Assembly (NCBI RefSeq): GCF_005144585.1
Contig: NZ_SSMQ01000010.1
Span: forward strand, 160,078 to 224,077
Length of the DNA: 64,000 nucleotides
Reading direction: 5' to 3'
Source: Polyangium fumosum
GTDB taxonomy: Bacteria > Myxococcota_A > Polyangia > Polyangiales > Polyangiaceae
Part shown: piece after piece, positions 1 through 8,700 of the stretch
How positions within the stretch are numbered: the first letter of the stretch is position 1
Layout of the letters: each line of letters begins with the position of its first letter
Program-made: the position numbers and the translations under genes
Notes under the pieces: generated by a model
Told to the model about the DNA's origin: nothing
The model's input: the letters and a program-made list of their open reading frames with translations, nothing else
Databases searched by the model: none

Positions 1-341
1 ACCCGCGAGATGGCCGCGGCGCGCTCGTCCTCGGGGAGCGCGAGGACGTCGAGGCTCGGCCGCGCGAGGATGACGAGCGCGAACGAGCGGCCCTCGACGA
101 TCGAGAGGCGAAGGCCGTCGACCTCGTATTCATGGCGCAGGAAATCGGGCGCGGCCTTCGTGGCGTGGTGGACCTTGCGCCGGACGGGGCAGGCGGCGTC
201 GTAGGGGCTTTTTCCCTGGGCAAACAGGGTGCGGGCCCAATGCCTCGATTCGGCGAGCGCTTGGCCGGGCAGGTCGTCGCGGCCGTCGAGATCGTCGAAG
301 CCCTCGGATTGCGCGGTTTTGATGTCGTCGAGCCATTTCAT
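1..341 (-). CDS. Unknown protein, coupled to transglutaminase-like gene (partial)
   Basis: An open frame begins with ATG at 341 and runs off the left edge, giving at least 113 residues beginning MKWLDDIKTAQ. Its ATG overlaps the TGA of the upstream gene as ATGA, so the two are translationally coupled. The visible part is soluble and mixed alpha/beta, with no signal peptide or membrane segment. It has a central stretch rich in His/Lys (RRKVHHATK) and a beta-rich end (LRLSIVEGRSFALVILARPS). No family is recognised. Because it directly follows a putative effector-like gene, an immunity or chaperone role is possible, but that is inference from position only. Confidence 0.7.
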   Translation of the reverse strand, partial: MKWLDDIKTAQSEGFDDLDGRDDLPGQALAESRHWARTLFAQGKSPYDAACPVRRKVHHATKAAPDFLRHEYEVDGLRLSIVEGRSFALVILARPSLDVLALPEDERAAAISR

Positions 342-1606
342 GCAACTCGCCTCGCGAAACGACGGAGAAAGGAGCGGATGCGGTGGCGCCCGGGCACGGC
401 CTCGGGCGGCGCCTCGCCGCCCCGGTAACGCCGCACGATCTTCTCGACCCGAAAGCCCTCGTCCGGGAGGAACTCGACCCATACGAGGCCCCAGAAGACC
501 TTGAGGATGTCGTGCTTGGAGGAGAGGACGCCGACGCCGCCGCAATAATAGCGGGTCATGCCGCCGTGCGAGAATTCGAGGCACGCCTCGTACCGGTTGA
601 GGCCGGGGCTCACGCTGCCGTCGGGCTTTCGGGTATGCGAGGGCGGGTAGGTCTTTCCCTCCACGACGGGGCCGTCCACGAGCGCCGCGGAGAGGCGCTT
701 GCCGTCGACGACCCTCGTCTTCGACAAACCCGCGCGGGGGTTTCGTTCCCAGTCGTCGACGAGGGGCTTTTCGCCGCCGCCCTGATCCGGATCGGCCCAT
801 ACGACGAGCATGCGCGCCTCGCCCGGCGCGCCGATCTGCGCGAGCATGCCGCGGACGAGGCGCACGATGGCCTGGCATTCACCGGAGGCGGCGACGTACT
901 CGACCATCGGCCAGGCGCCGCCGACGTCGTTGAAAAAACGCGGGTGGTCGTAGACCGCGGGCACGTCGGGGTTCGGGAGGAGCGCGTAATACGGGAATCG
1001 GCGCAGGAAGCTCTCGACGATCGCATGCGGATCCAGGCTGTTCGCCCGCTTCGCCCATTCCACGGCCTTCGCCACCCTCCGCGGCGTCGCCCCATCCTCC
1101 TTGTAGGGCGCCAAGGGCTCGGATCGCGGCGGCCCCAGCGTGATCAGCAGGGGCAGGGAGGTGACGGCAGGCACGACGGACGTGGATTCGGACGCGGACC
1201 AGCGCACGTCGAACGAGAGATCGTCGAGCTTGCGCGGCAGCGGAAGGTCGGAGACGAGGGTGACCGAGGACGTGCCGGGAGAGACTGGAATGGTTTGTCG
1301 AAACAGGATCCCTCCCGGCCCCTCGCCCTTCAGGGGGACGGGGCCGGGCGTCGCCGCGGTGGTTTCGAGGGTGAGCGCGAGGTGGACCTTTTCGCCGAGC
1401 GTATGGCTCACCGGGACACGCGATGCGGCTGTCCACGCGGGCTCGGGGCAGGCCCGATCGGACCAGCGCCAGCCGCTCGGCTCGTCGCAGCCGCGAAGCG
1501 TGCCGTGATCGGAATCGACGCGAATCGATTCAATGCGAATGGTGCTTTCCGGCCTCGGCGCGGACGTATCCTCTCCGCGCGGCGGCGCGCCGCTCGGCTC
1601 CCCCAC
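338..1606 (-). CDS. Transglutaminase-like protein with beta-rich N-terminal domain
   Basis: A 422-residue protein with a GTG start at 1606, preceded by a good GGGAGG ribosome site. Residues about 20-160 form a beta-rich domain (IRIESIRVDSDHG onward) of a type I associate with myxobacterial secretion-cargo loci. Residues about 175-330 contain GECQAIVRLVRGMLAQIGAPGEA, which resembles the nucleophile helix of transglutaminase/protease-fold enzymes with Cys244 as candidate nucleophile. Candidate His residues follow in SHTRKP and FSHGGM. There is no signal peptide, so export would need T6SS or a similar route. It overlaps the next gene by four bases. The fold assignment is inferred from one motif; a non-enzymatic role is possible. 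Confidence 0.72.
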   Translation of the reverse strand: MGEPSGAPPRGEDTSAPRPESTIRIESIRVDSDHGTLRGCDEPSGWRWSDRACPEPAWTAASRVPVSHTLGEKVHLALTLETTAATPGPVPLKGEGPGGILFRQTIPVSPGTSSVTLVSDLPLPRKLDDLSFDVRWSASESTSVVPAVTSLPLLITLGPPRSEPLAPYKEDGATPRRVAKAVEWAKRANSLDPHAIVESFLRRFPYYALLPNPDVPAVYDHPRFFNDVGGAWPMVEYVAASGECQAIVRLVRGMLAQIGAPGEARMLVVWADPDQGGGEKPLVDDWERNPRAGLSKTRVVDGKRLSAALVDGPVVEGKTYPPSHTRKPDGSVSPGLNRYEACLEFSHGGMTRYYCGGVGVLSSKHDILKVFWGLVWVEFLPDEGFRVEKIVRRYRGGEAPPEAVPGRHRIRSFLRRFARRVA

Positions 1607-1757
1607 GATGGCCTCCCGGGGCGCGAGGCCGAGCCGGAGGAGCCATGATCCTCCGGGCCGCTACGCCGCCCCCACGGGAAACCTCCGGTCGAGCCCCCCC
1701 GATCGTCAACTGCCGGGAGGTCGAGCCGAGCCGCGAACGAATGCGGAGATATCGAAA

Positions 1758-2180
1758 TCAGCGGAGGGCCGCGTGCCGCTTCCGCTCTGCTTCGAGGTAG
1801 GCGCGGCCTTCCTCCGCGGTATCGAAGAACGCGAGCGGCACGCCGTGCCGCAGGATGGCGTTCGTCGCGCGGTTCAGCATCGTCCCGAGGATGCGTATGG
1901 AGAAGGAGGCCCCGATGACGGCGATGCCGCGGACCGCCTTGGCGCCCTTGGCCTCGCGGACGGCCCATACGCGCGCTTCGCGGGTGACCGCGAGCGAGTG
2001 CGCGCTGTCGAAGAGGCAATAGACGGCGGGCTCGTCCTGGCTCATCTCGTCGATGCGGTCGTAGAACGCCTTCATGTCGTCGAGGGTGACCTCGCCGGTC
2101 CAGCGCACGATGAGGATCGCCCCTTCGCGTTTGGACACATGCGCCCCCATCCTCACGAAGTCGGCATCGATGTTCGCCAC
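1758..2180 (-). CDS. STAS/SpoIIAA-like small protein
   Basis: A 140-residue soluble protein. It has the alternating pattern of the SpoIIAA-like/STAS group often found in myxobacteria: a beta strand (GAILIVRWTGEVTLDDMKAFY), an amphipathic helix, a second strand (PAVYCLFDSAHSLAVT), then ALRHGVPLAFFDTAEEGRAYLEAE-type features at the end. Such proteins usually serve as signalling or anti-anti-sigma-like modules. The frame opens with GTG at 2180 without a clear ribosome site; the internal ATG at residue 11 is an equally plausible start. It stands alone, with about 150 bases between it and the next gene on the same strand. Confidence 0.7.
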   Translation of the reverse strand: MANIDADFVRMGAHVSKREGAILIVRWTGEVTLDDMKAFYDRIDEMSQDEPAVYCLFDSAHSLAVTREARVWAVREAKGAKAVRGIAVIGASFSIRILGTMLNRATNAILRHGVPLAFFDTAEEGRAYLEAERKRHAALR

Positions 2181-2467
2181 GTTGGAACGAGGTTACACGC
2201 TGGCGCGTGGTCATGGAAGGAGGGGCGAACCCATGACCAACAATGTCCTACCGCCTGCAATTCGCGCGTGACGAGTTCGTCCAATGGGTGCAAGATGGAC
2301 GTGTTCGATGGGTTCGGCGCGGCGCGGAGATGTCGCCGGCGCGCCCGATCTCGCGATCACGTCTTTCGGATCGAGGGCGGACGGACGCCCTCGTGAAACC
2401 TTGAGATCCCGGCACAGGAGGGCCGGTCGGGGATCCTTTTTCGGATCGACCCGAGAACCACATCATC

Positions 2468-2812
2468 ATGCCGCGACGAACCGTTCCCGAGCCGTTTGCA
2501 CTGAAGGTGGGCACCCGTATCCGCGAGCTGCGCAAGGAGCGCGGTCTTTCGCTCGGAAAGCTCGCCGACGCCTGTTATCTGTCGAAGGGCCACCTCTCGA
2601 GCGTCGAGCACGGGCTCGCTGCGATCACGATCCAGACGATCGAGCGGCTCGCCTTCGGCTTCGGCGTGCCCCCGCTCTACCTGCTCACGTTCGCCGCGGA
2701 CGACGAGCGCGCGAAGACGGCGGAGTTGCTCCGCGAGATGTCGAACGCCGAGGTGCGCAAGATCCGCCGCCGGATCCAGGAAGAGACCGGCGTCCGCGTC
2801 AAGCGGAGCTAG
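2468..2812 (+). CDS. XRE-family helix-turn-helix regulator, copy 1
   Basis: A 114-residue DNA-binding protein. Residues 13-70 form a Cro/C1-type HTH: IRELRKERGLSLGKLADACYLSKGH, then the recognition helix and AAITIQTIERLAFGFGVPPLYLL. The last 40 residues are a charged helix (AELLREMSNAEVRKIRRRIQ) that may mediate dimerisation. The ATG at 2468 is the only early start. It is a tandem paralogue of the gene at 3051; the HTH half is nearly identical between the two. A long inverted repeat lies between them. No target can be deduced from sequence. Confidence 0.88.
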   Translation: MPRRTVPEPFALKVGTRIRELRKERGLSLGKLADACYLSKGHLSSVEHGLAAITIQTIERLAFGFGVPPLYLLTFAADDERAKTAELLREMSNAEVRKIRRRIQEETGVRVKRS

Positions 2813-2820
2813 GACGAGAT

Positions 2821-2875
2821 TCGTCCGACCGCGCCCCGCGCGCCGCGTCATGGCGCGCCGGGCGCGGTCGGACGA
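2821..2875. terminator. Long perfect inverted repeat between the two XRE genes
   Basis: Arms of 16 bases at 2821-2836 (TCGTCCGACCGCGCCC) and 2860-2875 are exact reverse complements. A second stem of 7 bp lies inside (2838-2844 with 2852-2858). It begins eight bases after the stop codon of the first regulator. There is no T-run, so it could be a GC-rich terminator, an mRNA 3-prime stabiliser, or an operator for the regulators either side. A further copy of GTCCGATCGAGGACC-like sequence follows at about 2880. Confidence 0.6.
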
Positions 2876-3050
2876 AGTACGTCCGATCGAGGACCATTTT
2901 TCGGTTCTCCGTGCGTCCGAGGACGTGCATAGTAGCTGGCCCGTGTGATCCGGCCGATTCTCGCGGGCGGACCATTTCGACGAACGTTGCGACTTGCCGG
3001 CGTGTTTCGCCGGTCGGGCCGCCCTTTGTGGCCCGAGAAAGACGAGGACC

Positions 3051-3392
3051 ATGCCCCGACGATCCGTTCCCGATCCGTTTGCGATGCAGGTGGGCGCCCG
3101 TATCCGTGAGCTGCGCCTCGAGCGAAACCTGTCCCTCGCCGCCCTCGCCGACGCGAGCGCGCTGTCGAAAGGCCACCTCTCGAGCGTCGAGCACGGGCTC
3201 GCCGCCATCACGATCCAGACGATCGAGCGCCTGGCGATCGGCTTCGACGTGCCGCCGCTCTACATCCTGACGTTCCCGGCCGAGGACGAGCGCGCCCACG
3301 TGGCCGAGCTTTTGCGGCAGCTCTCGAACGCCGACGTCAAAAAGATCCGCCGGCAGCTCCAGGTGGATCTCGGCATCAAGAAGGCGCGCTAG
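3051..3392 (+). CDS. XRE-family helix-turn-helix regulator, copy 2
   Basis: A 113-residue paralogue of the regulator at 2468. ATG at 3051 is chosen because the protein then starts MPRRSVPDPFAMQVG, matching the start of copy 1 residue for residue; a longer in-frame reading upstream is spurious. The HTH (IRELRLERNLSLAALADASALSKGH, AAITIQTIERLAIGFDVPP) and the charged C-terminal helix (VAELLRQLSNADVKKIRRQL) are both kept. Divergence is concentrated outside the recognition helix, so the two probably recognise similar DNA and could heterodimerise. Confidence 0.9.
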   Translation: MPRRSVPDPFAMQVGARIRELRLERNLSLAALADASALSKGHLSSVEHGLAAITIQTIERLAIGFDVPPLYILTFPAEDERAHVAELLRQLSNADVKKIRRQLQVDLGIKKAR

Positions 3393-3404
3393 CGCTTCTT
3401 GCAG

Positions 3405-4319
3405 ATGACGATCCCGTGTACGCTCGGTGGCGTGCACGGGACACGCTTTTCACTTCACGCTTTGCTTTGGACCGCTTCCTTCGGGCTCCTCGCCTGCGGC
3501 TCCGGGGATCCGGCGAATCCGGACCCGGGGCCCGAGAAGCCCCCGCCGCCCTCCCAATGCAACGGCCGCGCAGAGCTCTGCGACCGGCCCTTCGACACGA
3601 TCGCGTTCCCCGCGACGCACAATGCCATGTCCTCGTTCGAGCTCGGCTGGGCCGCGCCGAACCAGAACTTCGGCATGAAACGCCAGCTCGAAGACGGCAT
3701 CCGCGCGATGCTGATCGATACCCATCGCTGGAACGACGACCTCTACCTCTGCCACTCGATCTGCGAGCTCGGTCATACACTGCTCGTGGACGCGCTCGTC
3801 GAGATGCGCGTGTTCCTCGACGCACACCCGCACGAGGTGGTGACGCTCATCATCCAGGATGGAATCACGCCCGAGGAGACGGAGGGCGTGTTCAAAAAGA
3901 GCGGGCTCGCAGGTCGCACGTATGCGCACGAGGCCGGCACCCCGTGGCCGACGTTGCGAGAGCTCTTGCTCGACGGCAAGCAGCTCGTCGTGGGCGCCGA
4001 GGGCGAGCGTCCGCCGCCCGCGTGGTATCACCACTTCTGGGACATCGCCTGGGATACGCCGTATTCGTTCGAGAGCGTGGATGATTTCAACTGCGCGCCG
4101 AACCGGGGGACCCAAGGGAACGACCTGTTCCTCCTGAACCACTGGATCGGCCCGATCCCGACGCCCGAACGGGGCGCGACGGCGAACGCGTACGAGGTGC
4201 TGTCGGCGCGGGCGCAACAATGCCAGACGGAGGGCGGGCAGATCCCGAACTTCGTCGCGGTCGATTTTTACGATCTCGGCGCGCTTTTCCAGGTGGTGGA
4301 CGAGCTGAACCGGTTTTAA
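3405..4319 (+). CDS. PI-PLC-like phosphodiesterase lipoprotein
   Basis: A protein of about 304 residues with an N-terminal lipoprotein signal ending at the lipobox LLAC, then a Pro-rich linker. The catalytic domain has the signatures of the PI-PLC X fold: FPATHNAMSS carrying the first catalytic His, ML-IDTHRW, and YLCHS carrying the second, followed by EVVTLIIQDG. It is likely an outer-membrane or periplasmic phospholipase-like phosphodiesterase; substrate is unknown. The start is uncertain: ATG at 3405 or GTG at 3432, the latter giving a more compact signal. Its stop codon overlaps the stop of the convergent Roco gene. Confidence 0.82.
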   Translation: MTIPCTLGGVHGTRFSLHALLWTASFGLLACGSGDPANPDPGPEKPPPPSQCNGRAELCDRPFDTIAFPATHNAMSSFELGWAAPNQNFGMKRQLEDGIRAMLIDTHRWNDDLYLCHSICELGHTLLVDALVEMRVFLDAHPHEVVTLIIQDGITPEETEGVFKKSGLAGRTYAHEAGTPWPTLRELLLDGKQLVVGAEGERPPPAWYHHFWDIAWDTPYSFESVDDFNCAPNRGTQGNDLFLLNHWIGPIPTPERGATANAYEVLSARAQQCQTEGGQIPNFVAVDFYDLGALFQVVDELNRF

Positions 4320-7201
4320 CTCCGGTACGCCGCAGCGTGCCGATCGCAAAGCCAGAGGGAATGGCCCTCGGGGGTGAGCACTTTTTGTAGGCCGCCCCAG
4401 GCGTGCTGCGGATCGAGCGTGTCGAGCAGGCTGCGGAGGACGCGGAGGGACGCCACTTCGAGCTGTTCGAGGCTCTCGGCGCCGGCGACCTCCACGAACG
4501 AGAGTTGCCCGGGCGTGTCGGGCGCGAGGTCCGTGTCAATCCTGTGCACGAGCTCCTCCATGCGCCGGATGTCGGTCTGGAAAAGCGCCTCCGCCGGGGA
4601 GACGTACTTCAGCACGGAGACGAGGCGCTTCAGGTGGTGCGTGAGCGCGCCGAGCCGCATGGGGCGAAGGGTGGTGCGGTACCGGCCCGCGTCCGCGGTG
4701 AGGTGAAAGGCGCCTGGCGCCTGGCAGACGAGGTGGAGCTCGACGGTTTGTCGGAGGAACAGCTCGCCCCAGTCCGTGGCGCCCTCGGGCCGGATCACAA
4801 AGACCGCAGGGCAATGGGTCTCGGCGAGGCGCTGCGCGGCCTGCAAGGAGCGGAGAAACTCGCGCTGCACAAGCTCCGTGAGGGCGAGGACGTGCACGCG
4901 GTGGTCCTCGTGCTTTCGCTCGTCCCGCGCGCGGAGCGCATCGAGCTCGTGGAAAACGTCGTCCCGCGTCGAGGGGCTCAGGCCAAAGAGCATGCGGCGC
5001 ACGTCGACGTCGGCGGCGGCCTCGGGGCATTCGATGGAGACGAGAGGCGGGTCGCGTTCGAGGCGCTTCTGGAGCTGTTCGTACTTGAATTCGTGGGAGC
5101 AAGGCGCGCCGTCATGCCCAGGGCAAGGGACGAGGCGCGTGATGCGCATGCCGGGGAAACGCGCGAGGGTGAGCTCGAGGCCGTCCTTCAGCAGGGTGAA
5201 GAAGTTCTGCGGCGCGGGCCCGCGGACCTCCAACGTGACGACGCCGCCGTGCGGAAAGGCTTGCACGAGGCCGAGGTGGCGCTGGTCGGGGCCGTCGGCG
5301 AAGAGGGCGCCCTGGCGGTAATGCGTGTCGGTCGTGAATCGGTGGGTGCGGGCGATGAACCAGGTGGGAATGCCGGCGGGCATGGTGCCATCGAGGACGA
5401 AGCGCATCGCGATGCGAGGCGCGCCGAGGCGCTCGCCGAAGCGCGGCGCGAGGCTTTGCGGTTCGTCGTGGGAGAGGCGCTCGACGACGATGCTGACGTC
5501 GCGGTTGTCGAGGGTGCGGTAGGAGAGGTCGAATTGCTCCATCAAGCGGAGGAGGTGATCACGGAGGTAAGGCTCGATGTCGGACCAGACCTCGCGCATC
5601 TGCTCGCGCGTGAAGATGCCGCGGCGCTCGATGACGCCCTCGCAGGCGAGGACACGGCTGATGGAGGCCGTGACCCAGTGCGGGTCGAGCAGGACGATGT
5701 CGTCGAGCTCGGGGTTGTCCTGGAAATAGAGGATGTCGCCGAGCTCGTGGAGCCAGCGGGCGAGGATCGCGGCGCTCTCGCCAAGGGCGCCCTTCTGCGC
5801 CATGGTCTGCCAGAGCTTTTTCGGCGTGATGTGGTTTCCGCCGAGGGCGCGGACGGCGTTCGCCGCGTCGAGCCAGGCGCGCGGCCAGCGCTCGCCCATG
5901 AGCGGGAGCTTGGCGGCGACCTCGCGGATCTTTTGCCGCAGCTCGTCGATGCCCACGCGTGTTTTGTTGCTGACCGTGATTTGCTCTACGATTTGCGGGT
6001 ATTTCTGACGAAGCTCTTTGAGCGGGAGATCGGCCGAGCGCTCGTCGACCTGCGTGGCGACGAGGAGGACCGGGGATTCGGGGGCGCGGGCGCGGATGGT
6101 GTCGAGCCAGTAGTAGAGCCGGCCCTGCTCGTAGCCGAGGCGTGCATTCCAGACGAGGACGAAGAGGGAGCGGTTCGTCAGGAAGAACTGGTGCGTCGCG
6201 TGGTAGATCTGCTGGCCACCGAAGTCCCAGGCGTTGAGCTGCATGGTGATGCCGGGCTCGGTCGCGTGGGGCATCACGAGAGGGCGGACGTCGATGCCGT
6301 GGGTCGTGGATTCTTCGGGGTTGAACGATTCGTCGCGGAGGGCGCGGAGGAGGGAGGTCTTTCCGACGCCGCCTTCGCCGACGACGAGGAGCTTGGAGAC
6401 CCATTGGCGCGCGCCGGCGCGGTATTGCTCGCGGAGGTAGGTGAGGAGGGCTTCGTTGCCCTGGGCGACGAGCTCGGGCGGGAGGTGCGGGAGCGGGGCG
6501 CCGTCGACGAGCAATTTTTCGAGCTTGGGGAGCGTGGCCAGCTCGACGGGCAAGGTCTCCAGCGGGACGCCCTGGAGCGACAACGTCTGGAGGCTCGGCA
6601 GCCGCGTGATTCGTTCATCGAGGTGCCGAAGGGCGTTGTCGTCGAGGCGCAAGCCCGTCAGGTTCGTGAGCTCGAAGATCCAAGGCGGAATTTCCTCGAG
6701 CCCACAACTGGCGACGTCCAGGGATTCGAGGCGCTTCAGGACGGCGAGATTGGGCAGGGCTTCGCGGCGCGCGAGCCCCGCGCAAAGGAGGGTCCGGAGC
6801 CTCGCCAGCCGGAGGACGCAGGCCATGTCCCCCGTACCATTGTGGCTGATCGCGAGCGTCTCGAGCTCCGTGAGCTCCGCGAGCTCCATCGGCAGGGCGC
6901 GGATCCGGTTCCGTGAAAGGATCAACGTGCGCAAGCTCCGGAGCGCGCTGATCGTGCGGGGGAGCTGTCCGATTTTGTTGTTCTGGAGCGCGAGCCCCCG
7001 CAACGTCGTGAGCCCGAGGACCTGCGTCGGGAAATCGGTAAGGCGATTGCCCGAGAGATCGAGCGTCTTCAAACGGGAGAGCCGCGTGAGATCCAGCGGC
7101 ACCGCGGCGAGCTTCAAATTCGAAAGATCGAGCGACTCGTGCCCCTGCTCCTCCGCGATCCGAATCCGCCGCCGCGCCTCCTCGAACCCCTCGCTCGCCA
7201 T
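4316..7201 (-). CDS. Roco-family protein: LRR, Roc GTPase and COR domains
   Basis: A 961-residue protein. Residues about 20-245 hold roughly nine leucine-rich repeats of the L-x-L-S-x-N-x-L-x-x-L-P type. Residues 270-430 are a Ras-of-complex GTPase: Walker A GEGGVGKTS at 275-283, switch II WDFGGQ at 325-330, and TQVD at 383-386 in the G4 position. A COR dimerisation region follows (about 440-660), then some 300 residues of unassigned C-terminal domain (FHELDALRARDERKHEDH onward). There is no kinase domain, so it resembles the minimal bacterial Roco proteins used as models of LRRK2. It starts with ATG at 7201 and is transcribed away from the MFS gene region on the same strand. The effector output is unknown. 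Confidence 0.92.
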   Translation of the reverse strand: MASEGFEEARRRIRIAEEQGHESLDLSNLKLAAVPLDLTRLSRLKTLDLSGNRLTDFPTQVLGLTTLRGLALQNNKIGQLPRTISALRSLRTLILSRNRIRALPMELAELTELETLAISHNGTGDMACVLRLARLRTLLCAGLARREALPNLAVLKRLESLDVASCGLEEIPPWIFELTNLTGLRLDDNALRHLDERITRLPSLQTLSLQGVPLETLPVELATLPKLEKLLVDGAPLPHLPPELVAQGNEALLTYLREQYRAGARQWVSKLLVVGEGGVGKTSLLRALRDESFNPEESTTHGIDVRPLVMPHATEPGITMQLNAWDFGGQQIYHATHQFFLTNRSLFVLVWNARLGYEQGRLYYWLDTIRARAPESPVLLVATQVDERSADLPLKELRQKYPQIVEQITVSNKTRVGIDELRQKIREVAAKLPLMGERWPRAWLDAANAVRALGGNHITPKKLWQTMAQKGALGESAAILARWLHELGDILYFQDNPELDDIVLLDPHWVTASISRVLACEGVIERRGIFTREQMREVWSDIEPYLRDHLLRLMEQFDLSYRTLDNRDVSIVVERLSHDEPQSLAPRFGERLGAPRIAMRFVLDGTMPAGIPTWFIARTHRFTTDTHYRQGALFADGPDQRHLGLVQAFPHGGVVTLEVRGPAPQNFFTLLKDGLELTLARFPGMRITRLVPCPGHDGAPCSHEFKYEQLQKRLERDPPLVSIECPEAAADVDVRRMLFGLSPSTRDDVFHELDALRARDERKHEDHRVHVLALTELVQREFLRSLQAAQRLAETHCPAVFVIRPEGATDWGELFLRQTVELHLVCQAPGAFHLTADAGRYRTTLRPMRLGALTHHLKRLVSVLKYVSPAEALFQTDIRRMEELVHRIDTDLAPDTPGQLSFVEVAGAESLEQLEVASLRVLRSLLDTLDPQHAWGGLQKVLTPEGHSLWLCDRHAAAYRS

Positions 7202-7239
7202 CTTCCCCCTCCCCCGACGTCCCTACCCCCTCGGCTCCC

Positions 7240-8514
7240 CTACCCCTGCTCGGGCGCCGGCGTGTCCTGCTTGTGGAGCACCAGCGCGACACCGAGCAGC
7301 AGCGCGGCCCCGGCCGCCGCGCCGAGGAACGGAGAGATGGGCGCCACGCGGTTGTACATGAAGCCCCACGTGGCAGGCCAAATCGTCCGCGCCCAGCTCC
7401 CAGTCGATTGCGCATAACCGAGCACCGTGCCCCGCTGGTCCTCGCGCGCATACTTCGACGCCAGCGATGAAATGGATGGGTTGTTGATCGCCACCCCCAC
7501 CCCGATGAGGACGTTCGCGAGGACCATCATCCACGGCTGCGTCGAGAACGCCGCGCAGAGCATCCCCACGAGCATGAGCGCCGCCGCGGTCTCGACGAGC
7601 CCGAGCTCGCTGAAGCGGGCCGAGAGGCGCTTGATCAAAAACCCCTGAATCACGACCCCGGACACGCCGAAGATCGCGAACATGTAGCCGACCTGCTCCG
7701 CCGTCCATCCAAAACGATCATGCGAGAGGAGCGGGAACGCGACGTTCAGGACCGTCATCGCCATGAACGTCAAGAAATACATCTGGAGCACCGTCGCGAC
7801 CCGTTTGTCGGCGACGATCTCCGAGAACGACGGCTCCCTCCGGCGCTCGTCCCGCGTGGGGCCACGATACGCGTCGTGCCCCGCGCGCTCGGGCTCGCGC
7901 ACGGGCCGCGTCTCCGGCATGAGCGCCGCGGCGAGGACGAGATCGGCGAGGGCCATCACGGCCGCCGCAATCGGCGGCGCCCAGAGCGCAATCTTGGCCG
8001 TCACGCCGCCGATGACCGGCCCCATGATCATCCCGAGCCCGATCCCCGCCCCGAGCCGCCCCATGGCCGGCGCCCGCTCGTGTTTCTCCGTCACGTCCGC
8101 GATGGCCGCCTGACACGCGGCCAGGTTGCCCGCCGTCGCGCCCGCGAGCAGGCGCGACACGAACAAGCACCAGAGCACCTGGAAGTTCACCGCCGCCGCG
8201 AAGAGCACCATGCTCGCCGCATTGCCGGCCAGGCTCAGCACGATGACCGATCGACGCCCCATCCGGTCGGACAAACGCCCGAGCACGGGCGTCGCCAGCG
8301 CCTGCGCGAACGAATAACTGCTGATCAACAATCCGGTGATGATGCCCGCCCATTCCTCGGACACCATCGGCTTCACATAAAACGGCAGCAGCGGAATCGT
8401 GATCCCGAACCCGACGAGGTCGAGGAACACGGTCAGGACGACGACGAACAGAACGCGGTCGCGCACCTTCTCGCGCGAGGCCGCTTCAGCGGTGGACATG
8501 GCTGTCTCGAGCAT
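7240..8514 (-). CDS. MFS drug/metabolite efflux transporter
   Basis: A 424-residue, 12-helix major facilitator. It has the DHA1/TetA-type features: VFLDLVGFGITIPLLPFY in helix 1, the loop 2-3 motif GRLSDRMGRRSVI, and a long central charged loop (about 205-235) between two six-helix halves. It probably exports a small molecule by proton antiport. Start is ATG at 8514; ATG at 8499 is possible. It lies 38 bases upstream of the Roco start on the same strand but nothing links their functions. Confidence 0.88.
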   Translation of the reverse strand: MLETAMSTAEAASREKVRDRVLFVVVLTVFLDLVGFGITIPLLPFYVKPMVSEEWAGIITGLLISSYSFAQALATPVLGRLSDRMGRRSVIVLSLAGNAASMVLFAAAVNFQVLWCLFVSRLLAGATAGNLAACQAAIADVTEKHERAPAMGRLGAGIGLGMIMGPVIGGVTAKIALWAPPIAAAVMALADLVLAAALMPETRPVREPERAGHDAYRGPTRDERRREPSFSEIVADKRVATVLQMYFLTFMAMTVLNVAFPLLSHDRFGWTAEQVGYMFAIFGVSGVVIQGFLIKRLSARFSELGLVETAAALMLVGMLCAAFSTQPWMMVLANVLIGVGVAINNPSISSLASKYAREDQRGTVLGYAQSTGSWARTIWPATWGFMYNRVAPISPFLGAAAGAALLLGVALVLHKQDTPAPEQG

Positions 8515-8700
8515 CGGGAGGGACGTGGGGGGGCGTCCGATCCATGCCAGAAAGCCGCGCTCGTGTCACGCGAAAATGTCTAATGCCAGCGGACGAGGCA
8601 CGACCACGACGTCCCCCGGGGCGCCGCGCTGCGCCATGAAATCGACACCTGGGAAGCCTGCGGCCGCCCGCACGCGGAGACCCCAGAAAACGAGCCGCGA

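Noticed and set aside
4403..6916. 837-residue plus-strand frame across the Roco gene
   Set aside because: Antisense shadow; composition dominated by Glu/Ala/Arg and no motifs, while the minus-strand Roco domains are complete.
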